Shown here: piece after piece, positions 12,870-26,106 of the stretch | How the letters are laid out: each line of letters opens with the position of its first letter | Numbering within the stretch: the stretch's first letter is position 1 | Assembly: GCA_034766995.1 (NCBI GenBank) | Contig: CM068323.1 | Coordinates: 17,965,016 to 18,029,015 of the forward strand | DNA from: Acanthacorydalis orientalis | Taxonomy: Eukaryota; Arthropoda; Insecta; Megaloptera; Corydalidae | Direction of reading: 5' to 3' | DNA: 64,000 nucleotides | The notes under the pieces: model-generated | What the model was told of the DNA's origin: nothing | Database searches by the model: none | Seen by the model: the letters and a program-made list of their open reading frames with translations, nothing else | Position numbers and translations under genes: made by a program

Positions 12870-13160
12870 CTGATGAATTTTTCATTGTGGCGAATCAATA
12901 TTTACATGAATGGCGGGTATCCGAAAGCTGGAAAACAAATTTTTACGAAATGAGAGATTGCGACTAATGATATGAATATTTTTTATGTCAACAAACCAAC
13001 GTTGGGATTTTATCTGGGTGCTAACAGCCACGTGATTGATTACTAAGGAGACATGACGGTGAGTGGCGCTCGGGGGGTGATTTACAAAACCCCTCATCTT
13101 GTATAGCGTCGCTGATTCACGGAAAATAATGTTCGATTTTTACAGGCTCGCGCATCTATT
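12870..13160. other. GC-raised island with E-box
   Basis: Holds CACGTG at 13029-13034 and a GTGAGT at 13059-13064 whose upstream side is closed in all frames on +. A minus frame of 71 codons is open without support. Confidence 0.35.
13029..13034. promoter_or_regulatory. CACGTG E-box in an island
   Basis: Seen: agcCACGTGattg in the GC-raised stretch 12870-13160. CACGTG is the usual bHLH/bHLH-PAS core. Other CACGTG copies occur near 15936 and 57085, so specificity is limited. Confidence 0.2.
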
Positions 13161-13562
13161 CACGTCTGAAAATCTATTTCACTATTATGATTTCGAGTTT
13201 TAACAATTTGTTTCGAATGAAAAATATATATTTCATTTTATAGTAAACAGATCGACATATAAATTGAAACGGAGAGGGTTCATGCTTTCATATTTTCTTG
13301 AAATAAAATATTCTTGCAATCTCTCACTTGTAAGTTTAACCATTTTTCAAAATAAATGAAACGAAAATTTTATTCTATAATCTACACAAACAGTATTTAA
13401 TAAAAATTACATATTATTTATATTTAATGAATGAAATAAAATATTCTATCAAGCTTGCTTCTTTCATTATGGTAAATGTCTAATGTTTAAACATGATAAG
13501 ACAAAGTAACATAATAAAAAATTTAAGCTGACGGTTGATATATCTTTATCAAATATTGTTAC

Positions 13563-13585
13563 TATATATATATATATATATATAC
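13563..13585. repeat. (TA)11 microsatellite
   Basis: Pure TA tract. Confidence 0.9.
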
Positions 13586-14330
13586 TAAAATATATTAATG
13601 TACGTATGTACTAAATTAATTACTGTAATGGTTTTATAAGCACAGCAAATTAATTTTATTTAGTATCTAAATGCCCTACCCATTTCATTGTTTCAAAGCC
13701 CTTAGTGTACGTCGCATTAGAAAGGATACTGGTAAATTAATTGAAAACATTTTTATAGAAATGTTACTACACCGTATTACATTCAATGATTATTCGTTTT
13801 AAAATTGTTCTTGTTGAATAATTCAGCATATTTTCCTGATAATATTTTACAAAAAAAAATGTTTCTGTGTATTAAAAAATATGAAGTATAATTATATATA
13901 AAAATATTTATTATTTGGCATTTGTTAATTTCGATTTTTGTTTCTCTGTCCATTCATGTGTTATCTTACTTAGATTGTTTTCTTAGATTGGAACTTTTAA
14001 TACAATCTGAATATTTTCAAGATCTTTCAGTTTTCAACTATTGTCTATTTCGTTATTTATTTTTTATGTAGTAATAAATGTTGCGAAAAATAAGATATTA
14101 AAAAGAATTTACAAACGTTTATTAGTTCTAAATCTGGCAGTTTTAATGATTTTATTATCAAACAACAAATTCAAACCTAGCGATTAATAATAGAGGAGAA
14201 AGATATTTACACTTTCGATTAGCTATTAAGATCTGTTTAGTCAATAAAACTATTAAAAAACAATTTAATATTTTCAATTTCAGATTGAAATTGAAAAATA
14301 TTAATTTTCACTGTTCATAAATATGATTCC

Positions 14331-14712
14331 TGTTGTTATTATGCCGGATATCCCGGACACCGTTCTCTAATTTCAATGTTTCATTGTCGATGCACGTAGT
14401 GCGGCCAATACAAGTAGAGAAAAAGATCATCTAGTGAATAAATTTCCTGTACTTCGGCATTGTCGACAGCTCTGGCATTTATTCATAGGCAGAACACAGA
14501 TTTGTGTATCCAAGCGATTGAATCAACGCGGTGTTACTGGCACGATAGGAACAGAACGGAGGGCGATGTGCGACGGGGAAAACACGTCGCGACGCGCGTT
14601 ATCCATTCTGTCAATCTTCATATTAGAATTCCTCAGCATGAACTCGTCTACATCGACTATACAGTGCATGCACGCTATTGAAGCAGTACGAAAGTATGTA
14701 AATGGTATTTAA
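14331..14712. other. GC-raised island
   Basis: Two overlapping + strand frames (92 and 73 codons) are open at 14434-14712 in different phases, so neither is convincing. Contains cgtcgcgacgcgcg near 14586. Candidate regulatory element or UTR. Confidence 0.35.
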
Positions 14713-15815
14713 AAATTGTTATTATCAATCTTCGGATTTTATTTTATTATTCATTTGTGTATGTGCAAGAGAGAATGTTAGTCGTGGTTTAAATTTCGCA
14801 CGGCGAGTGTAACAATAGAATTGTGTGCGATAATTAAACATGTCACAGATAACATAAATTTTATATTTATTTCCAACCATTTAACAATATTCATTACTGG
14901 AAAAAATGAAATGTGTGCACGTAGCATACATATTTTTTCTGTGTCACAAATATAAAACTTGCATGTTAAATTGAGCATTCGAACAAAACTAGTACAAGGA
15001 TAATCCATATTTACAGGCACAAAAACAAATAAACTACAAAAATGATATCCCGTTGCTAGATTTTCATTTCTAGTGGTTTCGTTTCAGCCAAACACGTATT
15101 TTATAAGGAATTTTATACACTTGTTTATGCGTGAAGTGCTTTTGGAAGAAATATTAGCAGCCAAATATATATGAACATTCTTAATTTTTAGTATACAGTT
15201 GGGTTTTCTAGAAAGTATTTTATAAAATATATAATAAAGTCTAAAAATATTCATATATATTATTCCAGTTGGCATTGGGCGAAAGAAATTTAATTAAAAT
15301 TTTATAAATATATACAAATTGAAACTGTTTTTTTCTGTTATTCAGAGTAATTTTATTAGTATCCTCGAATCCGCTGTTCTAGATTTGTTTTTTTTGCAAA
15401 CATTTTCGACTTACGTTTAAACTCAAATGTTACTACAATCTTTCTGAAAATGATACAAGTTGAAAGTGATCATAAAAAAGAATAACTCAATAACATGGTC
15501 TCAATGATTCTAAATGAAGATAAAGTTAAAAACTATTTTAATGAATACACATCCTAGAAACTTCCTAATAAGTGTTTTTATCAACGAATTTTAATCTCTA
15601 AAAATGATATATTTATGTATTCTTAAATATTTCATATTTGTATTTATCCGATGTGTATGTAATACAAGCACACTTCTTATTTTATAATATTTTAGTTCCG
15701 CGTATAAGCTTATAAACATTCATTTGCAAATCGCTCTCAATTAATGTTTTGCCATAAATCTGACAGTGCATATAAATCATTTCACGAAAACGTTGAATCG
15801 TTTACCCCACTGACA

Positions 15816-16302
15816 TTTTATGACTTTTTCCTTGTTGAACCAACATAATATTCGTAATCCATCAAGTACGCCGACTGATGTTTATCACATGTGTGGCATC
15901 TCGCATGGATTCATTCTCTTATCAAAACACGTGCTGGTACATAGACCGTCCACCGCACACAACATCATCGTGGTATGTTATATCGGACCAGTCGCCAATG
16001 TAATCAATGTAAAAGCTGATCATTTGCACAGATATCGAATACGTTTTCCACATTGTACATATCTCTCGGATGGCGAATGTGTGTTTTAATTACAGTACGA
16101 AGCGCAATACCGAAAAACAATCTGTATTCTGTATCTTACAGCAGCGTCCGCTGACCCTGATATGGTAATAGATTGATGGTCTCGTTATGCGGGTTACGGA
16201 AGATAACATGTTTTTATTATAATCCCCTATAGGGTCGTAAAGATTGCGCTTCTTATCGACGATATAGGTAACGAATATTTGAAAGTTAAATGAAGTTTGC
16301 AA
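15816..16302. other. GC-raised island
   Basis: + frame of 89 codons (15820-16089) and - frame of 70 codons (16090-16302) abut one another. CACGTG near 15936. No family recognised. Confidence 0.35.
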
Positions 16303-16684
16303 ACGGAGTGATTTTTTGTTCTACTCAAAGGTCGAAACTCGTAAATCGTTTCAGTATTGTTTTTTTTCGATATACATTTTTATATATTCACATTTTTAAA
16401 CAGGACTGGCTCAAATAGAAACTCTACACATAACTTGTTGTAAAATGCATATTTTAAAATTTTAAACAGTACGCTTTTTTCATCCATTCAACAAAATAAT
16501 TCATTGTCATGATTTATTATTTTTTCGTTAATAGAAGAATGTAATTTAATTTATAATTTTTCCATTAATTAATAATTTTTCAAATAAAATAAATAACTCT
16601 TAATAAAATATTCTATCAGCTTGGATTAGTAAGTCAAGATTTCATCAAATATCATTCTTTTTTATAAATAACAAACAAATATAG

Positions 16685-16687
<3 letters not shown>

Positions 16688-16731
<44 letters not shown>
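16688..16731. repeat. (TA)22 microsatellite
   Basis: Pure TA tract. Confidence 0.95.
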
Positions 16732-16736
<5 letters not shown>

Positions 16737-17166
16737 TCTGAACATAATTTAAATTTCAATAAATTCCAAGCATAAACAAACTCTTATTCGTCGAATATAG
16801 ATCTAGAACTTCTATAAAAAGTAATCTTATCATTTTGACATCGTATCCACTTAAAACTTCTCATTTAATATCAGCATTTGCAGCATTAAACAGTGCCCAG
16901 ATCTGATTGGTAATGTTTCCGCACCAAAGATTTCAGACTTCTTTATCTACGGAATTATATCTAGTACTAAAATTTGCTCTCGCTGTAGCATGATTCTCAC
17001 AAACCAGAGGATTCTCAACTTTGGTGATAACAGTGCAGAGTACATAAATAAATATATAGTATCAATGTATATATGTTTTATTCTTTTTTCTCTTCTCTAT
17101 ATAATTTGTATTCAGTTTTAAATCAATCTGCAGTTTATGTTGATGCTATATTTATCTTTACATCCA

Positions 17167-17217
<51 letters not shown>
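17167..17217. repeat. (CT)12(TA)13 compound microsatellite
   Basis: CT run running directly into a TA run. Confidence 0.95.
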
Positions 17218-17222
<5 letters not shown>

Positions 17223-17618
17223 GTATATATAAATCTATGTACACATTATATATTAATCTGAACACCATTCATTCTACTAGTCCACACGATCTGTAATTGA
17301 CAACATCCTGAATAGGTTTGTGATTAAAATTACAAAGCATGCTTCAGGTACTATGATTTATAGCAAGTACTCTTCAATTAAAGCTGTTGCAGTTTCATTC
17401 ATTTCATTCATAACACCCTGTTTGATTTACATATCCTCTTTATATTACTTTTTTATTTGCCTTTGTACATACGTTAATAACATTCTCTGTTTTTTTTTGT
17501 ATACATATTTTTATTCAATTTGAGAAAGTGTTAGTATTAAATTAAATATACACGAAGTAATTGGGAAAAATATTTTCATACTTTATTTAAACTTGAAGAA
17601 CACTTCATTTAGTACACC

Positions 17619-17621
<3 letters not shown>

Positions 17622-17662
<41 letters not shown>
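17622..17662. repeat. (TA)20 microsatellite
   Basis: Pure TA tract. Confidence 0.95.
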
Positions 17663-17667
<5 letters not shown>

Positions 17668-18098
17668 GGTGTTAAATGAACCGTTCAATCACTCCAGCAT
17701 TCCATAAAGTTTGAATTGTAAAATTTTATCGATGATATCGTATCGGTAAAGATTATTCCTGCGTCGATTATAAACACTATCTGGGCAATAATTCACAGCA
17801 TTACACTTTTTACATCGGATATCTAGATTTATTATGGTAATAATGCGAAAATATTTGCTTGAAGAACAGTGTTTATTGTACGATTCCCATTCGGTATAAT
17901 GTTATATTTTGTGGCTGACTGAACAACAAGCATCTACCAAGGTGTTTGCATATAACGGAACATAGAGCGTAATTAAACCGTGTTTGTTGAAATACGTGCT
18001 ATTTGCTTTGTTTCTTGAATCGAGTACGACGATGATGTCTTCCTTAAATAATCACTATCACGCAAGCTAATCTAGGAATGTTTGAATACTTCCCTCTA

Positions 18099-18101
<3 letters not shown>

Positions 18102-18165
<64 letters not shown>
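18102..18165. repeat. (AT)32 microsatellite
   Basis: Pure AT tract. Confidence 0.95.
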
Positions 18166-18168
<3 letters not shown>

Positions 18169-19380
18169 TTTACACTGTTCTGTTCTGTGTACGTTGTACC
18201 ATGCTTATTTACACAGCAGAGAAAAAAGAACAGATAATTATATTATTGATATCAATTTATCTATTGTTTTGATAATAAACGTTCATAACGATTTTTACAA
18301 AAACAAACATTGATTACATTTCATGGAACTAATGATCGGAAATGTTACATCGTTTCATTTATTAAAATCCTTTCATTGAATTTTAATAATGAACCGTATG
18401 CACATACAACAACAACATAAAAAAGTATAATTATTCGCATTTCAAAGAGTATTGCAAATCGAATCCCTGTTGCATGCAATGCACCTCACATATAGATATT
18501 TTCCGATTGATGTATTGTTACGAGCGACGATATTTGATGCTCATTTCATGTTTTGACGAATCAATGGAATGTACATGATTGATTCTACACAGTAATGTAT
18601 TTTGAATAAAACAAATTCTTTTAGTTATTGCTTTATTCATTAGTTGGGATAACAGGCACGTTCCCGTTTTTCTCTTTTTGTTCGTTGGTTGTGATTATTT
18701 TGTTTAAAGCACGTTTCATATTTAATTAATTTGTATTCTATATTTCGATATCTAATTAAACAATGTCCTTGAGATCAAGTTTTTTAAGTAGATTTTTATA
18801 CAATATATATTTGAATTTAGATTATATGTAATTAGTACGTTTTTCTTGTTTCACAATAATTAGATTGTTTAACTAATTCGAGTTTACATTTTAATAAATA
18901 AATAATTGAACACTTCCATATTTTTTTCAAACTTTTTGAACGAATCGATAAGAATTAATATTAATCTAATTATATTTTTAAATTAAGTACAAAATTCTTC
19001 AATAAATTATAATCTTGTACCTCGAAACCATCTTGTTTTTTTCTGTAGCATCTACATTTTAGTATAAAAATAAAATATGACATTTATAACAAGTGATATT
19101 CATTTGGAAAGAAACTATTATCGCTAAACCTTATTTATCTTAAACAGGAATGTTATTATTATTTATTTATTTATAATATAATCATATTTTATATAAAAGC
19201 CTTTAAGAGCAAACAATTTTGTTTATATTATAAAAATGTGTGTTTTTTACTAGAGAAAATTTATTATTTAAATATTATTTATAAATTAGAAAACAAGTTG
19301 ATTTCGTTTTATATAAATACAAGAACCGAAAGTGTTGAAAAAAATATAAGATGTGAAAATAGATCAAAATCATTCATTCG

Positions 19381-19800
19381 CACGTTCACTGTTAAATAAA
19401 AAAAGAGCGTGTACTTTATTCCATTTCACTTCGATCAGAGGATATTATCACGGCTTCGATAACAAAAAAAGATATCATTAGAAACGCTCGTACCGAAAAA
19501 CAAGAGGAAATATCGTCAAACGATTCCGTCAACCGTCATCGTATAAACATTCGTCTTCGCCCATGTTTTTACAACAATTGATAGCGCACCCGTAAACTCG
19601 AGACAAACCGGAAGTTTAGCCATTTGCGGTTGTGAAGTCGTCGCGTCGAACTCTTCACGTGGAAGATCCGGTTCTGGGATGTCCTTCGTTGTTGTTGTCG
19701 TTATATCCGATGGTTGTCGCCGTCTCAAGTGGGGATGTTCACAGTCTGGCGGGTGGACCGTTGCAATCTAGCACAAGTGTCCCATTTGACCCCTTTTTTT
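19381..19800. other. GC-raised island
   Basis: Holds the minus-strand candidate frame 19516-19757. Confidence 0.35.
19516..19757 (-). CDS. Candidate minus-strand open frame, Thr/Pro-rich
   Basis: Seen on the minus strand: an open frame of about 80 codons with no ATG near its start. It contains a five-Thr run followed by KDIPEPDLPREEFDATTSQP and MAKLPVCLEFTGALSIVV. A GTAAAA donor is possible after 'SIV'. The frame is within a GC-raised island. The acidic/proline segment looks protein-like, but the Thr run comes from a triplet repeat and no family is recognised. Could equally be a regulatory island. Confidence 0.17.
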
Positions 19801-20030
19801 AGTTTCGCCATGTACGCTGTTTATTTTAATATATTACATATCCGAACAGTGTGTACTGTATATTAATAACTTCATTATTTACTAGATATCGAGATCCGTA
19901 CGAGTAATTTAGAACTCGGACTATATATCCGGTTTATTTGCAAATTATATTTTGCTCTCCTGATATTCTCTTGAAAGCAAACTATATTAATAATTTCGTG
20001 AATATATATCCACTACTATTAAAATATATT

Positions 20031-20069
<39 letters not shown>
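20031..20069. repeat. (AC)n(AT)n compound microsatellite
   Basis: Short AC run followed by an AT tract. Confidence 0.9.
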
Positions 20070-20072
<3 letters not shown>

Positions 20073-20531
20073 TTATCATGACAGTCAAACAAAGAATCAT
20101 ATTTCTGGAATAAAAAAAATAAAAACTCAATACTAATTTTAATGAATATTCAGAAAAATTAATAAAAATATATTACAGTTTTATTCAAATAACGGCCGAC
20201 TATAACAAACAATATCATTTTTTTCTACAACCCCTCCACAGTAATACTAAGAAATGAACAAAAGCTCTTTATACAGTTTTCAGAACGCTGCCACGACAAA
20301 AATCGATATAAAAGATCGATATAGCACGTATCTACAACATTTATACTTAATAAAAACAGGAGAAAATAATAATATAAAATATCTGACAAGTACAAACACT
20401 TCAATGTATAATAAAAATCAAAACCGTGTAGCTGAAAACTACACGCACGTGTAAGTAAGCACAATGTGGCATGAAATAAACAATCGACTGTCATTCTGTC
20501 GAGAACAAAATATCAAATATTATATCGAATA

Positions 20532-20540
20532 TACATACAT

Positions 20541-20597
<57 letters not shown>

Positions 20598-20600
20598 CAT
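20532..20600. repeat. (ACAT)n(AC)n(AT)n compound microsatellite
   Basis: Tetranucleotide ACAT units, AC units and then an AT tract. Confidence 0.9.
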
Positions 20601-20879
20601 TTTTTATTCAAGTCAGTAAAAAAATGTTTTTTAAAAATGATAACTGAAACGATGTCAATCGTGTACTTGAACGTTATTGAATTTTTTAACAAATATCAAG
20701 ATATCACTTCTTCACGATCAAAAAAAGCACAATACAAATGCATGACTATATTATATAATTGAAAATATATGTGTAAATATGAAATATAAGACTTTAATTT
20801 TCCTTAAGCATCTATTACCGCATCACAGCATATCATTTTGTATTTACATTATGACAGCGCATTCCTGAAAGATTTTGTA

Positions 20880-21320
20880 TCTGGATGCGACATAATTCGC
20901 GTTGAATATGTGTCTATTCAGCAATCTAAATGTGCTACGATACGATGCACTCGACTACAACATCATAATATGTTGATGGCATAGCGTTTGTATGATATAT
21001 AAGATATGCATAACTTGTTTGCTGCAGCTGTGGTACTGAGTAACTGACCTACTTTCAGTGTCGTTCGAAACACCAATGTTTCTACAACGAGCACGAAGAC
21101 TGCAGAAGACACCGGAATACATATTTAATGTAAATTGTCTACAAGAATGGAGAGTATATATACATGCACAGCAGCGGAGAGGATGTGCACTGAATGAAGC
21201 ACATGTGGCACAAAACGAAAAATCTGTACACCTACGAGTGTATTTATGTTTTTTATAGAATCGTTTCTCTTGCTGCGAGCCTTTTGCCGGTTGATGCTTC
21301 TAAGAATCGATCTAAACATC
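20880..21320. other. Moderately GC-raised stretch
   Basis: Open frames on both strands (+ 21058-21258, - 21125-21319) without splice support. Contains ctgcagctgtgg near 21023. Confidence 0.25.
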
Positions 21321-21636
21321 TAACACAAAGTCCAGGAAGTATCGAAATAGAATAAAAACTTAAAAGTGTATCAAATTTGATTATAATTACAACGATCACA
21401 ACTGATATTAATCGGAAAATATGTCCATATTTATTTTATACTTTTAAATGACGTTAGATAAAAAATCTTGATTAAATTAGAATATAAATACTAAAAGTAT
21501 CTATCGTAGTATATACTAACTAAATATTTGCAAAAAGAACACATTTGAACAATCTGTTTCGCATGAAAACACAGAAAAAATATCAGTTTTTATCAGATAT
21601 AATAAAGAAAAATTTTTGATATCTCTTCTAAAACTT

Positions 21637-21677
21637 ATATATATATATATATATTTTTCATATATATATATATGAAA
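21637..21677. repeat. Split TA tract with palindrome
   Basis: TA tract, then the palindrome TTTCATATATATATATGAAA at about 21656-21677. Confidence 0.7.
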
Positions 21678-23400
21678 TTTCTCAAGTGTCAGAGATTTTT
21701 AGCATATTATATTTCAAATCTAACTTGTCTCTTTTCTAAGAACGAAACGATATATCATCTTTCAATAAAAGAGCAACTATCTCAAACACTTAAAATGAAG
21801 TTCAGTTGACAGCTTTTCAAATAACTAAAAAATGTAAATTAATGAATGTTTACACAAAATGGAGACAATCTATGTATGTTTCTCTGTACCAGCGCTTTGA
21901 AATTGATGACATTTTCACGTAATTTATACCAAAATGCATTAATGAGTCATTTTTTAAAAACAATGCTTTGATTATTTGATAAAAAATAATTTTTCCTAGA
22001 GTTCCAAAATAATAAGCCTTATTTCTAATACGAATTCTATACAAAATCTCTTTATGAATTGCATACCAACATGCATTAATTGTCGATTTTAATACACAAT
22101 TATTTGACAATTGAACTGTGAAAATAAATTTGTCCAGAGTTACAAAGAGTCTTATTTCGAATATAAATTCTATGCGAAAGTGAATTTATATTATTTTCAT
22201 ATTACTAAATTCGATTATTGAATTGAAAGAAGTACGTTAGTTGAAGTGAATCTCTTTTCATAATAAATTACAGACAGTCAAAACAATAAATAAATGAAGA
22301 ATGTAAATATATAACAGGACGAAATGTATAAATAATGATATTTATTTGAGAAACACATTCATAATATATTCTAAATTCATGTTAATTTGAATTAAAATGT
22401 GAATTGTAATCATTTATTTATAATTCATTTACAAATTAAAATCTAATTTGACTTGTTTGAAAATAATATTCATATACATAACATTAAAATGTAAATAATG
22501 TACAACTTTATTAATAATATTCTGAAACCGTACACATGTGTATATTTCTTAAGAATATTTAGAATTCTTTCCCCTCATAAAGTTCGAGTTATAGCGTTTA
22601 AAAATGATTATAGGAGCAATAAAAAAGATTCATAATTGACTAACGAGAAATTAAATCAGTTATTAGTTAAAGTAAAAAGCATAATGACGTTAAATGTCCT
22701 TTTTGTAAATAAACGTCAACGATTTATTATATACACAGTAAAAACCGTATTAAAATAAACGATTTGTGTTTTTTTCGGATATACTTAAGTATTATTTTCT
22801 TTAATTTAAAAACAAATAATGTTCAATTATGCTAATATAAAAATATTAAATTTTAATGTCAAACAAATTAAACAACTGTTCTCGTTCGATATTATTACTA
22901 GTAAATATCAGTAGTGTAGGCATGTTAATGTTATGAATTTTGATTAATTTTTTAATTGGTGCAGCATTAGCCAGTGTTTTGAAATTTTAATTGGATATCA
23001 ACCATTAATTGGAAACAATCACGTCAATTTATATGATAATGAAATTTTACAAAATATGCGTACGTATCTGCTGCTTAATATTTACATCATTAATGGATCA
23101 ATTCATGCCTTTTATGACGTTCGACCGAAACCACTTTCCACATTATCACGTTGATCGACAACTAAATATTTAGATTATTAAATTAAAAAAGTCCTGTGAT
23201 TTTCTATAGAATTCAGATTCGTGCCTTTTTATTTCATGTCATTGGTATTTTATACTTAATAATACTTTTTATGCATTTAAAACGATATAAATAAATTACA
23301 TTTCAGAAAATAACTGAATAAAAATTCCAAATGGCATGTTTTAAAACAATTCGCATCGATTTTTCTCGTTTCTTCCATACATATTTATAAATTCTTCATC

Positions 23401-23710
23401 AAGTACAAGATCCACTGTCGTGATTGATTACATGTAAAACGTGCAGTGCATACACAATTGCAACGAATGTTTGTGTGTCACTACCTCCTGTGACGTCATA
23501 TCCGTCATCGTCTTATTATCTACTCTTTCATACCATCTGACGAAACCGCTCTGCGCAACCGTTATTGTGTTCGTTTTGTGCATTTCATCCACAACGTCTT
23601 ACTGGAATAACGTGCTCGCATATAAACGCCTTCTACAAGGAAACTCATCGAATAACAACCGTACTTTTTGTAATCAAGAAATGTATAAAATCGTACCTAT
23701 ATATTACTAG
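23401..23710. other. GC-raised island with CRE
   Basis: Holds TGACGTCA at 23491-23498 and an 89-codon + frame with no recognised domain. Confidence 0.4.
23491..23498. promoter_or_regulatory. Full palindromic CRE-like site (TGACGTCA)
   Basis: Seen: tcctgTGACGTCAtat, the complete cAMP-response element consensus recognised by CREB/ATF factors, inside a GC-raised island (23400-23700). No adjacent gene start is visible, so an enhancer role is only inferred. Confidence 0.35.
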
Positions 23711-24079
23711 AAAAAAAATACACACGTACAGATAGTACTTATTTTAGAATATTCTAGAGCTACAAACTATCTTGTTTTTAATAAACATCCGTTATTCTAT
23801 TTTATAGAGTCGTTGACATGGACTTACAACCTGATTTTATGAAAAGAATTCATAAATTAAAAAAAGACATTTAAATAAATCACAGTGGATTTAATAATTT
23901 ATTTTCTTTGTTAATTAATTCGTTGTATTTAAATTGTAAATATTTTGCAATATACTTTTTTACGTTGTACGTTTATTTAGTAATTTTTAAAGTAAATAGA
24001 TTTGTTTTTGCAAAGTGTAATAATTTATTTTCAAGAAATAAATATTTTTTTATTGAATAAAAGACGATAAAAATGTAAA

Positions 24080-24082
<3 letters not shown>

Positions 24083-24134
<52 letters not shown>
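24083..24134. repeat. (AT)26 microsatellite
   Basis: Pure AT tract. Confidence 0.95.
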
Positions 24135-24139
<5 letters not shown>

Positions 24140-25662
24140 TACATTAATTAAATATAATTTTTTTACAAATAACTGTTATAACTTTTTACAGTGTTCTATT
24201 TTTTACTATTTTACATACTTCTGTTCTGAACTGACACTGATCAAAAAACGAAATAAAAGAATGAAAAAATATATAAACCTAATGCATTTTTTGCTTTACA
24301 ACGCGATTTGATTTTACAAGTTGTCATGTCCATTAATATTCCTGTGTTGAAACATATGTCTGGGTGTTATATTAATCTCGCGTGCAGTGTTTTCGAAGCG
24401 AGCATTTTACAATATTAAAACTATTAAATCCATTTTAATCCTTCACTATTTTACAAAGTGCTTATACACGGTTTAGTGTTTAGAAGGTTGAATGTTTCAA
24501 TTATATCGACAAAAACATAAAAGCTCAAAGTAAAATAAATAATAATTTAATCAAATTCTCAACAGTGAAAAATATTTACATGCACTTTTCTAAAAAGTAT
24601 TATAATTGAAAGAAAAATGTATTTTTATCTGACTGTTTTTTATTTGAATAGCTACTTTTTTAAAATTTTATCTTGAATTAAATATGACGTATGTATCAAA
24701 AGTATTCATAGAAAGTTATTCACGAAAATATCAACAAAAATTATATTTTATTTTACTAAGAAGAAACAAATTATTTGTTCGCTGAACATACTATTTCTTT
24801 TTTCATTACAAGAATATTAGTTATCCTCTTTTCTTTATTTAAAATATATTATGTTTTTTAATGTTGTTATTGAGAATAAATTTATGTTTTTGCTGTTCTA
24901 CTCATTTTTTTCATTAGATTCACTGAAACTATCTATGTGAGTATTAGTTATTTTTAAAAAAATACAATAATCAATGATTAAACAATTAGCTAAAGAAACA
25001 TGTGTGGTATTTATTCATTTGTGGAAAGAAATTTAACCACAGTACCTTGTTATAATTGTAGATAAAACGTGAAGACAACTTTATAAAGAACATAATGACT
25101 TAAATTTAATTACATATTTCAGCACATTCGTGTGATTCCAAATATTAGATTCATTCCACAACTGTATAAAAAGATCTAATCAATTACACAAATCATATAC
25201 ATATGTACAGATGCACACAGATAGCAAAAAATACGTAGAAAAATAAAACCGAAGTAAAACTACACAACATAAAAATAACATGGAATATTTGAATACACGA
25301 ACGTGCGTGTATCTGTTATCAATCTTTAGCGTCGTATATTTTTATTTCCATAGAAGTGAATGTCAAAATTTTTATGTTCTCTCATATTTGTACGTCTCTT
25401 GTAGAAAAACGTACGGATATCAAATTTTAATCTTCGTCCGCGATGAGAAACAAAGAAGAGAAAACGAGACATCTCGTTCATTTTACAACGACGTATAAAA
25501 AAATGTTTTATTAGCGAACGCACAACAACAATAGTAAATGAATAATCTTAAGCTCACGTACATTGTTTCGCTGAAACGACTTTTATGTCATATTTCAGTC
25601 GTCGTTCTCGTTTATTTTTTTCTTTGTTTTTTGCTCTTCTACATATCCAGACGGGTGCACCC

Positions 25663-25686
25663 TTCACGTCATAAACTTGACGTGAA
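25663..25686. other. 8-base inverted repeat TTCACGTC / GACGTGAA
   Basis: Seen: perfect arms with an 8-base spacer (ataaactt). Each arm holds an ACGTC half-site as in bZIP elements. It sits 100 bases before another precise hairpin (25783-25823), both in the island 25260-26100. Confidence 0.35.
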
Positions 25687-25782
25687 AAACAACAACAGCG
25701 ACTCCTATAAAACTTTATTGAATAAACGACTATAATGATCATTGAATATGAAAACAATAACATTATAACATGTTGAACAGAG

Positions 25783-25823
25783 GCAGCCACTCGGCGTGTC
25801 TTCAGCGTGCCAGCAGTGGCTGC
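25783..25823. other. 41-base GC-rich hairpin
   Basis: Seen: GCAGCCACT at 25783-25791 pairs perfectly with AGTGGCTGC at 25815-25823. After a small asymmetric internal loop the stem continues as GGCGTG opposite CGTGCC (two G-U pairs), closing a loop of about 7 bases. That is about 15 pairs, short for a microRNA precursor. Could be a structured RNA element or a dimeric binding site. Confidence 0.35.
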
Positions 25824-26106
25824 ACATATGAATGCCACTGACGTTATTAATGATACTTCAGTAGCTTCACCATCAATAACGGTCTGTGTGTTCTTTTGGG
25901 TACTGCCGTCCGCGGAGCACAAGAGCAAAAATAAATTGAAAAACACTCTCACACCCTGTCCGCTTTTATCATGTCCCTTTGTTACGCTATTATATTATCG
26001 AATAAAATATTTCGAAGATACACTTTTTTCGCCAGTGCGCCGTGTAGTGTATGTGGCAGTAAAAAAGAGGAGAAAGAGAAAAAACGTATTTATGGAGTGT
26101 ATATGA

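Larger units (their letters stand above)
16303..19380. other. AT-rich non-coding stretch
   Basis: Four TA tracts (16688, 17167, 17622, 18102); no supported gene on either strand. Confidence 0.55.
25261..26106. other. GC-raised island with two hairpins
   Basis: Holds the inverted repeats at 25663-25686 and 25783-25823. A minus-strand frame of 132 codons (25554-25952) begins with a hydrophobic stretch (MRVFFNLFLLLCSADG) that resembles a signal peptide, but the frame has no known domain and is overlapped by + frames. Confidence 0.4.

Noticed and set aside
14434..14712. Two overlapping + frames (92 and 73 codons)
   Set aside because: Different phases open over the same bases argue for composition rather than coding.
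16142..16227. Minus-strand frame between a ccctatag acceptor and a GTAAGA donor
   Set aside because: Short, weak acceptor, no family; similar chance pairs exist elsewhere in the window.
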